Assembly (NCBI GenBank): GCA_964612995.1
Contig: CAZTGE010000022.1
Location: forward strand, 1-39,683
DNA: 39,683 bases
Direction of reading: 5' to 3'
Origin: SLQH01 sp964612995
GTDB taxonomy: Bacteria > Planctomycetota > UBA11346
The translations under genes were made by a program, and so were the position numbers. The notes beneath the pieces were generated by a model. It was given only the letters and a program-made list of their open reading frames with translations. It ran no database searches and was not told where the DNA came from. Shown here in pieces: positions 23,032 to 34,680 of this stretch; within the stretch, counting starts at the first letter, position 1, and the number at the start of each line of letters is the position of its first letter.

Positions 23032-24759
23032 TCAGGGGGAGGATGACGCCGAGCCGTCGCGCAGACGCTCGGTGAGCGCCTCCAGCCGCTGGGCCTGATC
23101 CGCGTCGGCATGGGCGCGCAGAGGCTCCATCGCCGCGAGGGCCGCCTCCTGGCGTCCGAGCTGGGCCAGCGCCTGGACCAACAGGAAACGGCAGCGCCGA
23201 CCCGGCTCGCCCTGCGCCCGGGCACCGCGCCCGAGCAGCGTCACCGCCTGCTCGAGCGCCTGCTGCCGTTCCGGGCGCAGCGGGCTGAGGCGGTGGCCAG
23301 GCGGCACCGCCGCGAGCAGGTCGCGCGCACCCCGCAACGCGGCCAAAGGCAGCCAGGGGTGCTCGCTGGGCAGCAGCGTGGCCGCCTGCCGCCAGGCCGA
23401 CGCGGTTTCGGCGCCTTGCTTATCGCGTGCATACCACGCCCATGCTATTCCGGCCTCGGCGCTCTCACCACCGGCCTTGCGCAGGCGATCACGCAGCCTG
23501 GCGTACTCTTGCGGCGCGGTTTCGCGCAGCAGCAATGCGCCAGCGACCAGCAGCCGACGCCGCGCAGCGCCGGCTGGACCAGCGAGCGGAGCATCGGGCT
23601 CTGGATGGGCGCGAGCGAAGGCGGCGCGCGCCGACGCCGGATCGTCGCGCCGCTGCCAGGCCTGGATCAACGCCAACCCGCCGCGCGGCGTGCGCGCGGC
23701 GGGCACCGTGCTCCAGGCCGTGGGATCGATCTGGGGCAATGCCACCAGCGCAGCGAGTGCGACCGGATCCTGCGCGGCGTGGGCCTCGAGCAGCGGGCCC
23801 GCCGCGTCGGTCTGGCCCAGCTTGAGCAGGGCCAGGGCCCGCCCGAGGCCCCCCTCTTGACCCGCGGCAGCCGCGGGGACGGGAGCCTCTACGGCCAGCT
23901 GTGCGCGCACCGCGTCCAGTTCCGGACGCTCGCGGACCGAAGCTGGCGCCGCGGCCAGACGCTGCGCCGCCAGACTGCGATCGAGCCGGGCCAGGGCGCA
24001 CAACTCGGCGGCGCGCAGCGCGGCCCAGTGTTCGGGCGCCGCCGCGCGGTCGATCCGCTCCAGTTCGTCGCGTACCAGCCCAAGGGCATCCTGGGGCAGA
24101 TCCTCACGCAGGATCGCGGCGAGGATCAGCACCGCACGGGTGCGCACCGCATCGCTCACGTCGGGATGGACCATGATCTCGGTGCAGATCTGCCGGGCGG
24201 CGTCGGGATCCTCGTTCGCCAGATCACCGGCGAGCAACAGACCGCCGCGCAAGCGCCAGAGCGATGCGTGCCAGCCGCCCCACACCCGCTGCAGACAGCT
24301 GCGCCGCAACGATCCTGCACCGCTGGTGGAACAGGCGGCCAATCGCACCAGGCATTCGGGCACATCGACCCCGTGGCCAGGATGCTCGAGCGCGATACCC
24401 AGCAGGAGCCGCGCCCGCTCGATCCGCCCCTCGGCGATGGCGATGCGCGCGCCCAGCTGCGCCACCCGCCCGACCAGCGCCGGTGGCCAGACCCGCGGTG
24501 GGTCGGTGGCGAGATCGAGCACGTCGCGGGCCTCGGCCGGGCGCCCGAGCGCGAGCTGGCCGGCGGCCAGCAGCAGCCGTCCCCGGCCGGGCGCGGCGGC
24601 CTCGGGCCGTTGTGCGAGCAGGTAGACGACCTCGTGGGCCCGGCCGGCGGCCAGCGCGCGTGCGGCGGCGGTGACGAGGTCCGGCTCGGCCGCCGGCGCG
24701 AGCGCGGAGAGCAGCAGCACGCAGCAGCTGGCTCGCACCAGACGCCGGGCCGTCGCCAT
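23032..24759 (-). CDS. Exported TPR-like repeat protein
   Basis: A 575-residue protein with a signal peptide (MATARRLVRASCCVLLLSALAPAAEP) and then continuous Ala/Leu-rich helix pairs of TPR/Sel1-like character, such as VVYLLAQRPEAAAPGRG and VQALAQLGRQEAALAAMEPL. No catalytic motif is visible, so it is probably a periplasmic scaffold. The ATG at 24757-24759 overlaps the stop of the sigma-factor gene as ATGA, so the two are translationally coupled. The large open frame upstream of this ATG belongs to the overlapping gene. Pairing of an ECF-like sigma factor with an exported repeat protein suggests a signalling unit, but no anti-sigma motif is recognisable. Confidence 0.75.
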   Translation of the reverse strand: MATARRLVRASCCVLLLSALAPAAEPDLVTAAARALAAGRAHEVVYLLAQRPEAAAPGRGRLLLAAGQLALGRPAEARDVLDLATDPPRVWPPALVGRVAQLGARIAIAEGRIERARLLLGIALEHPGHGVDVPECLVRLAACSTSGAGSLRRSCLQRVWGGWHASLWRLRGGLLLAGDLANEDPDAARQICTEIMVHPDVSDAVRTRAVLILAAILREDLPQDALGLVRDELERIDRAAAPEHWAALRAAELCALARLDRSLAAQRLAAAPASVRERPELDAVRAQLAVEAPVPAAAAGQEGGLGRALALLKLGQTDAAGPLLEAHAAQDPVALAALVALPQIDPTAWSTVPAARTPRGGLALIQAWQRRDDPASARAAFARAHPEPDAPLAGPAGAARRRLLVAGALLLRETAPQEYARLRDRLRKAGGESAEAGIAWAWYARDKQGAETASAWRQAATLLPSEHPWLPLAALRGARDLLAAVPPGHRLSPLRPERQQALEQAVTLLGRGARAQGEPGRRCRFLLVQALAQLGRQEAALAAMEPLRAHADADQAQRLEALTERLRDGSASSSP

Positions 24760-25295
24760 CAGCCCGACTCGCGCTGCCCGGCCAGGGCGCGGGCAAGGGC
24801 GGCGATCGCACGCTCCACCATGCGTTCGGCTTCGGCGCCCGAGCCGACGTGCAAGGCATCCGCGAGCTCGTCGCTCTCCAGCCCACCACGGAAGCGGTGC
24901 TCGAGCGCGCCGCGCAACTTCTGATCGAGCGCCTCGAGCGCCGCATGGACCCGCGCGAGCTGCTCGGGGTCGTCTTCGCGGCCACAACGCTCACGTGGAA
25001 ACGGTCCACGCAAGGGCTCGTCGGGGTGTTGGCGGCGCCAGAACCGCGCCACCTCGGCCGCGAGCCCACGGAACCAGGCCGAGAGCGACTGCGGCGGGCG
25101 GTATTTGTGCAGGTAGCGCCACCCGGCGTCGATGGTCTCCGCCACCAGCGTGTCGACCACTTCAGGCCGGCGGATGCGGGTGCCGAGATACGCAGCGACC
25201 CGCGGCGCCTGACGCTGGACCAGTGCAGCGTAGGCGCCCTCGTCACCATCCTTGGCCCGCTGGGCCAGCTCGGCATCATCGGCAGGGCGGCTCAT
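24759..25295 (-). CDS. ECF-like RNA polymerase sigma factor
   Basis: A 178-residue protein with sigma-70 region 2 in residues about 8-92: LAQRAKDGDEGAYAALVQR, then the region 2.3/2.4 segment TIDAGWRYLHKYRPPQSLSAWFRGLAAEVARFWRRQ. A region 4-like helix-turn-helix occupies about 120-172: ALDQKLRGALEHRFRGGLESDELADAL. The spacing is that of ECF sigma factors (regions 2 and 4 only). Region 4 departs from consensus: the usual LP-x-x-x-R-x-x-x-x-L is weak. DNA-binding specificity cannot be predicted, and a degenerate non-sigma role is possible. It overlaps the stop of the YkgJ-family gene and the start of the TPR-like gene by ATGA junctions. Confidence 0.75.
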   Translation of the reverse strand: MSRPADDAELAQRAKDGDEGAYAALVQRQAPRVAAYLGTRIRRPEVVDTLVAETIDAGWRYLHKYRPPQSLSAWFRGLAAEVARFWRRQHPDEPLRGPFPRERCGREDDPEQLARVHAALEALDQKLRGALEHRFRGGLESDELADALHVGSGAEAERMVERAIAALARALAGQRESG

Positions 25296-25714
25296 GGCAA
25301 TCCGTCGTCATCGCTGATGCGTTCGATCCGGTCACGATCGTAATCCTGACCCGCGCCCATGCCCGGACAAGACTCCCCTGCGAACTCCCAGCTGCCGCGA
25401 TTGATCAGGTTCACGCGCCAGAACGGCCAGGTGCGGCACTGGCGCGGACGCACGGCGTAGACCCGACAGCCGCGACCGGGCTCGAAGAACACGCAGTCGT
25501 AGTTCGGCTGTTCGGCCAGGCTGACCCCCCGGCGATGGACGATGCGGGTATAGCGCTGACGGAAGTCGGCCTCGCTCACGCCGAGGGTTTCGGCCATGGC
25601 CACGATCTCGGCCTCGGAGATCCAGACGTAACCGGGCGCCCCGCCGCAACAATTACCGCAACGCTGACAGGTGAACCGCAGGCCGGTGGCATACCACGGA
25701 GTGCGTTTGCTCAT
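25292..25714 (-). CDS. YkgJ-family cysteine-cluster protein (UPF0153/PF03692)
   Basis: A 140-residue protein with the family's CxxCxxCC pattern at FTCQRCGNCCGGAPGYVW (14-31). Further conserved positions are CVFFEPGRGCRVYAVRPRQC with the RP-x-x-C-R-x-(W/F)PF block (RPRQCRTWPFW), and a late Cys (GESCPGM). The clustered cysteines probably bind zinc or an Fe-S cluster; the biochemical role of the family is not established. The start is the ATG at 25712-25714 immediately before SKRTPWY; an ATG at 25723 is possible, and the longer open frame lacks homology. It ends overlapping the sigma-factor start. Confidence 0.88.
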   Translation of the reverse strand: MSKRTPWYATGLRFTCQRCGNCCGGAPGYVWISEAEIVAMAETLGVSEADFRQRYTRIVHRRGVSLAEQPNYDCVFFEPGRGCRVYAVRPRQCRTWPFWRVNLINRGSWEFAGESCPGMGAGQDYDRDRIERISDDDGLP

Positions 25715-25763
25715 CCTGCACATCCTCCGCAAGCAGCCAGCCTCACCGCGGCACCGCTCGCCA

Positions 25764-26933
25764 TCAGACCACCCGCAACACGCCGCCGCCGGGCGCGGCG
25801 CCAGTCGCGAAGGCCTCGGCCGGCAGTTCATGACGTTGACGATAGGCGGGAATCAACGCGGCGATGAAGCGCTCGACCTCCTCCTCGAGCACGAGGCTGA
25901 CGGTGCTGCCGCCGAACCCCGCTCCGGTCATGCGGCTGCCGAGGCAGCCCGGCAGGCCACGGGCGATGGTGACCATGTCGTCGAGCTCGGGGCAGGTCAC
26001 GGCGAACCGGTCGCGCAGGTCGGCATGGCTCTGGTCCATCAGCTGCCCCAGGGCGACGGCGTTGCCAGCATGCAAGCAGGCGGCGGCGGCCAGGGTACGA
26101 CCGTTCTCGGCGACCACGTGCTCGCAGCGTCGCGCGCTGAGCTCGTCGAGCAGGCCTTCGACGCGGGCGCGGTGCAGCGCGTGCAGATCGATGTCGCGCA
26201 GGTGGCTGACGCCCAGCGCCCGGGCACCGGCCTCGCATTGGCTGCGGCGCTCGTTGTAGGCGCTGTCGACCAGGCCGCGCCGCCTGCCGGTGTCGGCGAT
26301 GACGACGCGCACGCCCGCCGGCAGCGGCGCCGGGCTCAAGGCCAGGCTGCGACAGTCCATCAGCATCGCGCTACCTTCCATGCCGCAGGCGCTGGCCAGC
26401 TGGTCGAGGATGCCGCAGTTGGTGCCGACGTAGGCGTTCTCGGCGCGCTGGGCCAGGCGGGCGAGCCGCTCCGCGCCGAGGGTGAGATCGGCGGCGCGCA
26501 GCAGCGCGAGCATGGTCGCGATCTCGAGCGCGGCCGAGGAACTCAGCCCGGAGCCCAGCGGCACGTCGCCGGAGAGCGCGAGGTCGCAGCCGCGCAGCGC
26601 CAGGCCGTCTTCGATCAGCACCTGGGCGCAGCCCTTGAGGTAGTCGGCCCAGCGGACGTCCGGATCCCTGGCGATGTCGGACGAGAGCGTGAAGCTGGTC
26701 TCACCACCGCTGTCCATGTTGACGTCGATCGCGCACACCTGGTCGTCCGCGCGCGGACGCAGGGCGATGCGGATATCGCGCTCGATCGCCATCGGCAGGC
26801 AGAAGCCATCGTTGTAATCGGTATGCTCGCCGATCAGGTTGACGCGACCGGGGGCACGCATGCCGGCGATCGGCGGGGCACCGAAGCGCTCGGTGAAGGT
26901 TTCGACCAGGGCACGGGTACGATCATCCATCAT
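25764..26933 (-). CDS. galK: Galactokinase
   Basis: A 389-residue GHMP kinase, the usual galactokinase length. It phosphorylates alpha-D-galactose at C1 with ATP (Leloir pathway, cytoplasm). The signature APGRVNLIGEHTDYNDGF (27-44) contains the galactose-binding GEHTDYNDG. The ATP-loop motif GDVPLGSGLSSSAALE and the third GHMP motif GSRMTGAGFGGSTVSL are intact. The catalytic Asp is in VGTNCGILDQLAS, also as expected. No other Leloir gene (galT, galE) is nearby. It follows ptsI by 41 bp and precedes the YkgJ gene by 49 bp. A related GHMP sugar kinase specificity is possible, but the galactose signature is clean. The start may be Met1 or Met2. Confidence 0.93.
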   Translation of the reverse strand: MMDDRTRALVETFTERFGAPPIAGMRAPGRVNLIGEHTDYNDGFCLPMAIERDIRIALRPRADDQVCAIDVNMDSGGETSFTLSSDIARDPDVRWADYLKGCAQVLIEDGLALRGCDLALSGDVPLGSGLSSSAALEIATMLALLRAADLTLGAERLARLAQRAENAYVGTNCGILDQLASACGMEGSAMLMDCRSLALSPAPLPAGVRVVIADTGRRRGLVDSAYNERRSQCEAGARALGVSHLRDIDLHALHRARVEGLLDELSARRCEHVVAENGRTLAAAACLHAGNAVALGQLMDQSHADLRDRFAVTCPELDDMVTIARGLPGCLGSRMTGAGFGGSTVSLVLEEEVERFIAALIPAYRQRHELPAEAFATGAAPGGGVLRVV

Positions 26934-26974
26934 CTACTCCTGTGGCTGGATCCCGGGATCGGCCGGGCGACGGC

Positions 26975-28803
26975 TCAGAGGCGCTGCGAGCGGGTCCACA
27001 CGCTGATATCGCGGCCGAGAATGCGCTCGACCGTGGTCTGGAACAGTTCCGAGATCTGCGACATCGACCCGAGCTGCATCGCACGATCGACCAGACGCTG
27101 CGCGCCGGCGGTGTTGATCGAGCGGATGATCTTCTTGACCAGCGGAATCTGCGGCGGGGCCATCGACAGGCTCTCGACGCCGATGCCGACGAGGAACATG
27201 GTGTAGAACGGGTCGCCGGCCATCTCGCCGCAGATGCTCATCGGCCGGTTGTTGGCCTTGGCCTGTTCGACGGTGTGCTTGAGCAGCGCCAGCATGCCGG
27301 GGTTGTAACCCTTGTACCAATGCGAGACCTCGACCTGATCGCGATCGGCGGCGCAGGTGTACTGGATCAGGTCGTTGGTGCCGACCGAGAAGAACTGCGC
27401 CTCGCGGACGTACTTGGCGATGCTCATCGCCGCGGCCGGCGTCTCGACCATCATCCCCACCGGCAGGTCGGGATTGTAGCGCCGCTTGGACTCGTCGAGC
27501 TGTCGGCAGGCCAGACGGATGAGCCGTTTGGCCATCCGCATGTCCTCGACCGCGGTGATCAGCGGGAACATCACCCGCACATCACCGTAGTGCGCAGCGC
27601 GTAGGATGGCCCGCAACTGGCAGACCTGGAACTCGTCGAGCTCCATCGCCAGGCGGAAGGAACGCCGCCCCAGCGCGGGATTCTCCTCGTACGGCGTCTT
27701 GATGTACGGGAGTTTCTTGTCGGTGCCGATGTCCATCGTGCGGACGGTGACCGGCTTGCCGTCCATCGCCTTGACGATGTCGCGGTAGATCCGGTAGAGC
27801 TCGTTCTCGTCGGGAAAACTCGGGCGCACCATCAGGCCGAACTCGGTACGATAGAGGCCGACGCCGTCCATCTTGTAGAGATGGCCGAGCCCGATCTCGG
27901 TCTGCTTGCTGACGTTGGCGTACAGGCCGACACGATGGCCGTCGGTGGTCACCGACGGCAGCTCGACCTCCTCGTTGAGCAGGCTCTGGTAGCTCTTGAA
28001 GTCGCGCTGGGTCTGCTTGTAGCTCTCGACCACGTCTTTGCGCGGGTTGAGGAACACCGTGCCCGAGGACCCGTCGACGATGACGAAGTCGTTGTCGCGC
28101 AGGACCTGGGCGATGCCCTCGACGCCCATCACTGTCGGCGTGCCCAGCGCGCGGAGCATGATCGCGCAGTGGCCGCGGGTGCTGCCGGCCTCGGCGAACA
28201 CGCCGGAGACGTGCCGGCGCTCGAGCGTGGCGATGTCGGAGGGCAGCAGCTCGCGGGCGAAGATGATATCGCCCGCGTTGACGTTCTCATCGATCGCCTT
28301 GGCCACCGCGTCGACGTCGTGCTTGAGCAGATGCAGGTTGTCGAGCAGGCGCATGCCCACGTCGCGGATGTCGGCTGCGCGCTCGCGCAGATGCTCGTCC
28401 TCGACCACGCTCAGGGCCTGGAAGTAGCCCTCGACGATCACCGAGACCACCACCTCGGCCGGCTTGAATTCGGTGCGGATCTGGTTCTTGACCTTCTCGA
28501 TGAAATTCCGGTCTTCGAGCAGCGCGATGTGGGCATCGAAGATGCTGGCCTCGAGCTCGCCGATCTCGCGCGCCACCTTCTGCCGTGCGACCAGCAGTTG
28601 CTCCTTGGACTGGCGCACCGCCTCGCCGAGCAGCTCGAGCTCCGGCTCCACCTCGGCTTCGCTGATGGTCAGATCGGAGAGCACCTGGGTCTGGCGGAAT
28701 TTCAACCGCACCCGGCCCATGGCGATACCAGGCACGACCGCCGCACCCTTGAAGATGTGCTTGCGCCGCGTCGGTCGCTTGAACGAATCCGAGCGGGAAC
28801 GGC

Positions 28804-28807
<4 letters not shown>
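26975..28807 (-). CDS. ptsI: Phosphoenolpyruvate-protein phosphotransferase (PTS enzyme I)
   Basis: A 610-residue enzyme I, near the usual 570-590 plus a basic N-terminal extension (MSRSRSDSFKRPTRRK). Swivel domain GAAVVPGIAMGRV leads to the phosphorylated His213 in GSTRGHCAIMLRALGTPTVMG. The common TSH is RGH here, although the His itself is kept. The TIM-barrel half has DGVGLYRTEFGLM, TMDIGTDKKLPY, GTNDLIQYTCAADRD and the catalytic CGEMAGDP. It transfers phosphate from PEP to HPr or an NPr-type carrier. No HPr or EII gene is in the window, so it may serve a regulatory phosphorelay rather than sugar uptake. There is no GAF domain, so it is not PtsP. Its start overlaps the alaS stop by 4 bp. 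Confidence 0.92.
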
Positions 28808-31647
<2,840 letters not shown>

Positions 31648-31724
31648 CGCGTCCGATCCCTTCCCTGCCTCGAGCGCCGCGGGAACCAGGCGGAACGCCG
31701 CTGCTGCCATGCGGGTCCGGCAGA

Positions 31725-31789
31725 GCCACCGGAAAGCCCGCTACCGGGGAGGGATCTGGAGACAGACTCCGCCCGGCAACAAAGGTGGC
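31725..31789 (-). promoter_or_regulatory. Structured leader of alaS
   Basis: On the minus strand GCCACC (31784-31789) can pair with GGTGGC (31725-31730). This encloses CCGGG/CCCGG (31772-31776 with 31744-31748) and a small GGAG-loop-CTCC hairpin (31758-31770). The nested stems end about 78 nt before the alaS ATG. It lacks the T-box antiterminator sequence (TGGNACCGCG) and an alanine specifier could not be assigned. A different attenuator, or simple upstream structure, remains possible. Confidence 0.25.
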
Positions 31790-31877
31790 ACACCCTAGGG
31801 AGCACTTGCATACGGGCAAGGAGATTGGCCGTCGTAAACCGGCGCAGCGATGCACGCTCCGGGGCGCGCGGCGCGGC

Positions 31878-32810
31878 TCAACCCAGGCCGACCCCCTCTA
31901 CCACCAGCCGCACGGGGAGGTAGATCGCCAGATCGCGCTGGAGCCGGCGAACCCGCTCGATCGCGGTCGCCGCATCCATCGGCGCGGCCCCGCGCAGATC
32001 AGCGCGCAGCCGCTGCAGCAGCGCCTCGAACCACAGCCCGAGCACCTGACGCTGCTGCTGGGCCGGCGTGGCTTCGGATCCGCGCTCGGCGCAGGCCTCC
32101 TCCAGCGCGGTGAGCACCTCGTGCACCCGCCGCGCATCGAAGCCGCGGTAGACGAGCGCGAGCAGCGCGTCCATCGGCACAGCAGCGCTCGCCGCATCGA
32201 GCGCGCCACGCACGCTGCCGCCGGCCATCGCCGCCTGGGTCCGGGCGACATCCATATCCAGCCCGCGTTGGAGCAGAACCCTCTCGACCTCGGCACGGTC
32301 GAGTGGCTGCAGGCGGATAATCTGCGAACGCGAACGGATGGTCGGCAGCAGGCCCTCGACGTAGCCACTGGTGAGCAGGAAGTGCGCGCCTGCCGGCGGC
32401 TCCTCGAGCACCTTGAGCAGCGCGTTGGCCGCCGGACCGCGCAGACGCTCGACCGCCGGCAGCACGAACGCGCGCCGCTGCCCCATCAGCGGGCTCTCGC
32501 CGGCACGGGCCACGATCTCGTCGCGCACCGTGCGCACGTCGATGTGCGCCACCGCCGTGTCCGGCGGCAGGGCCTCGAGATCGGGATGGTTGCCCGCGGC
32601 GACCAGGTGACAGGACTCGCACTCGCCGCAGGCGTCGCCATCGCACGGCTCGCGACACAACAGGCTCTGGGCCACGGCCAGGGCCAGGGTCCGCCGCCCG
32701 ATCCCGGGCGCCCCGGCGAGGATCAAGGCCGACGGCAGGCGGCCGGCGGCCAGCAGCCGATGCAGGATGCGTATCGCGGCGACGTGGCCCTGGATCTCGC
32801 ACAGGCGCAC
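31878..32810 (-). CDS. holB: DNA polymerase III delta' subunit
   Basis: A 310-residue clamp-loader subunit. The opening MRLCEIQGHVAAIRILHRLL and HSALILAG-type segment (LPSALILAGAPGIG) are typical of delta'. The P-loop (33-41, GAPGIGRRT) has Arg instead of the catalytic Lys, so nucleotide hydrolysis is unlikely, as in other delta' proteins. A zinc-binding cluster has cysteines at 52, 56, 61, 64 and 67. Sensor-like ANALLKVLEEPPAGAHFLLTS is intact, and a C-terminal helical collar follows. It stiffens the clamp loader that places the beta clamp on DNA. The start is GTG (32808-32810) with GGGAGAG just upstream, 12 bp after the stop of the DUF2225-like gene. Confidence 0.9.
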   Translation of the reverse strand: MRLCEIQGHVAAIRILHRLLAAGRLPSALILAGAPGIGRRTLALAVAQSLLCREPCDGDACGECESCHLVAAGNHPDLEALPPDTAVAHIDVRTVRDEIVARAGESPLMGQRRAFVLPAVERLRGPAANALLKVLEEPPAGAHFLLTSGYVEGLLPTIRSRSQIIRLQPLDRAEVERVLLQRGLDMDVARTQAAMAGGSVRGALDAASAAVPMDALLALVYRGFDARRVHEVLTALEEACAERGSEATPAQQQRQVLGLWFEALLQRLRADLRGAAPMDAATAIERVRRLQRDLAIYLPVRLVVEGVGLG

Positions 32811-32822
32811 GGCGCTCTCCCG

Positions 32823-34586
32823 TCAGCTGCCCGAGGTGGCCGGGTCGACCGGGTCGACCGGGTCGACCGGGTCGACCGGGGCATCCTTGTCGCCGACCCA
32901 GCCGGGTGGGCGATAGGTCTTGCCGGGCTCGGTCAGCTCGCTCGACCAGACGATGCGCATGTCGGCGAGGAACATGCCGTACTGCGGCCCATCGGGGGTC
33001 TCGATCGGCTCCGAGGTCGCCAGCAGCACCGTCGCCCCACGCTGCTCGCCCACCGGCATGTGGTAGAGGAACGGCTCCCCGGTGACCGGACAGTGGAAGC
33101 GGTTGTAGATATTGCGGTCGCGGACGTAGCCATGCATCCACAGATCCTGCAGGGTCCGCGGCCACTCCTCGCGCGACTGGTGGTAGAGCAGGATCCGTTT
33201 GCCGACCTCGTCGAGGAAGACCTGCAGCTGACCCGGCGCACCGTCGGTGCGTGGGCGCCAACGCGGGTTCTCGTGCTCCGGTGTCCCCAGGCCCTCGTTG
33301 AGCACCGCGAAGAGCACCTCGCGGTCGCGACCGCCGATCTTGCCGTTGTGCTCGATCTTCTCGTCCAGCGCAGCCATCTGATCCTGTGCCCGCCAGGCCA
33401 CCAACAGGGCATAGGGCGCCTCGACCGAAGGGAACTTGTCCTGCTCACGCAGCTGGGCGCGCACCTGCGGCTGGGTCTCCTCCATCTGGGTCAGGGCGAG
33501 ATACCAGTCCATCGCGCGCTGTTGCTGGCCGGCACGACGATAGCACTCGGCCACCGCGAACAGGATCTCCGGCAGCCGCGGCCGGGCGAAGGACTCGGCC
33601 TGGATGGCCTGGACGAAATGCGTCGCAGCGAGATCGAGGAAACCGACGTACTCCTTGAGGATCAGGCGCCGTCGCGCCCGCAACAGGCCGCGGATGGTCA
33701 GATGATCGTTCTTGTCATCGAAGTGGCGCTCCATCTCGGTGATCACCGCCTCGCAGCGCGCGAGGTCGCCTTTGCGCAACTCTAGACCCATCAGGGTGAG
33801 CCCGGCAACAAAGTAGGCCTCGTCGGTCAGGCGGGAGCGGTCGTAAATGCGGCGGTAGACCTTGATCCATTTATCGAGATCGAAGGCCTCGCCGTCGACG
33901 ATGTGCTTCTGGACGTAGTTGTCGACCTCGAGGATCCCCGCCTTGAGCTGGGTGTGCATCAGCGGGCGGTTGACCCGCGCGCGCAGGGCCCAGGCCGCGC
34001 TCAGCGCCAGCTTGGCCTGGAAGGCCGAGGGGAAGTTGCGCTGGCGGTAGCACATCAGGGCGAAGCGGTAGCGCTTCTCCAGCGGGATGCTGTCCTGCGG
34101 GATGACCCAGTCCTCGAGCGGCGGGAAGGACTGCCCCTGCAGGCGGGCGCGCTTGGCCTCGCGTTTGTACAGCCGCGACTTGTCGGTGACCCACTCGTCG
34201 TTGAAGCCGTCCCTGGACAGCAGCCAGGCCTTGACCTCCTCGGGCAGGCGCTTGATGAAATGCCCGTTGGCGCCCCATTCCTCGGCCAGGGCCGAGAAGT
34301 AGCTGTAGGGGTCGGTGACCACGAAATGGTCGTACTCCGACATACCGGTGGTGTGCCGGCAACCATCGACGTCGGTGCCCATGTTCGGCGCGCCGCCGAC
34401 CCCGAGCTTGTCGTTGCCGTGACGGCGGGGGATGGTCACCACCTTGAACGGTTTGTTGACGATCGGGCTGTAGAGCGTGCGCGGCTCGACCTGCTGCGCG
34501 CCCCAGACGGACGCGGCGGCGGCCAGGAGCAGACAGCAGGCGACCAGACGACCGGCCTGATCAGGGGTGGCGCGTGTCACTGGCAT
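32823..34586 (-). CDS. Exported DUF2225-like / helical-repeat protein with prepilin-like C-terminal module
   Basis: A 587-residue protein. A signal peptide (LVACCLLLAAAASVWGAQ) is followed by a segment (about 35-190: IVNKPFKVVTIPRRHG, then DVDGCRHTTGMSEYDHFVVTDPYSYFSALAEEW) resembling DUF2225, with the CPxCG zinc cysteines of that family lost. A TPR-like helical region (about 190-440) leads to a C-terminal module ILLYHQSREEWPRTLQDLWMHGYV, then HCPVTGEPFLYHM and a final GMFLADMRIVW. That last pattern resembles the post-helix domain of planctomycete prepilin-like proteins. The tail carries VDPVDPVDPVDP from a 9-bp DNA repeat. The start ATG 34584-34586 has GGAGGA 5 nt upstream. Function unknown; it lies between rplU and holB. 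Confidence 0.7.
   Translation of the reverse strand: MPVTRATPDQAGRLVACCLLLAAAASVWGAQQVEPRTLYSPIVNKPFKVVTIPRRHGNDKLGVGGAPNMGTDVDGCRHTTGMSEYDHFVVTDPYSYFSALAEEWGANGHFIKRLPEEVKAWLLSRDGFNDEWVTDKSRLYKREAKRARLQGQSFPPLEDWVIPQDSIPLEKRYRFALMCYRQRNFPSAFQAKLALSAAWALRARVNRPLMHTQLKAGILEVDNYVQKHIVDGEAFDLDKWIKVYRRIYDRSRLTDEAYFVAGLTLMGLELRKGDLARCEAVITEMERHFDDKNDHLTIRGLLRARRRLILKEYVGFLDLAATHFVQAIQAESFARPRLPEILFAVAECYRRAGQQQRAMDWYLALTQMEETQPQVRAQLREQDKFPSVEAPYALLVAWRAQDQMAALDEKIEHNGKIGGRDREVLFAVLNEGLGTPEHENPRWRPRTDGAPGQLQVFLDEVGKRILLYHQSREEWPRTLQDLWMHGYVRDRNIYNRFHCPVTGEPFLYHMPVGEQRGATVLLATSEPIETPDGPQYGMFLADMRIVWSSELTEPGKTYRPPGWVGDKDAPVDPVDPVDPVDPATSGS
32840..32880. repeat. Tandem 9-bp repeat inside a coding region
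   Basis: Four perfect copies of GTCGACCGG lie in the 3' end of the DUF2225-like gene and encode its VDP repeats. The unit is a multiple of three, so copy-number changes by slippage would lengthen or shorten the protein tail without a frameshift. Confidence 0.9.
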
Positions 34587-34613
34587 GGATGTCCTCCGTC
34601 GACCAAACGACGA

Positions 34614-34643
34614 CACCGCCCGACGTTGCTTACGCGGGCGGTG
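34614..34643 (-). terminator. Terminator candidate after rplU
   Basis: CACCGCCCG and CGGGCGGTG form a perfect 9-bp stem with a 12-nt loop, 38 bp after the rplU stop codon on the minus strand. Downstream on that strand comes TCGTCGTTTGG, a weak T-rich tail. It should end or attenuate rplU transcripts before the DUF2225-like gene. Confidence 0.55.
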
Positions 34644-34680
34644 CAGCCGTGATGCAGGCGACCGGGCGCCACGCGGGCGA

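Noticed and set aside
31648..31877. T-box riboswitch before alaS
   Set aside because: The AGGGTG segment is present, but the obligatory TGGNACCGCG antiterminator and a stem I are not.
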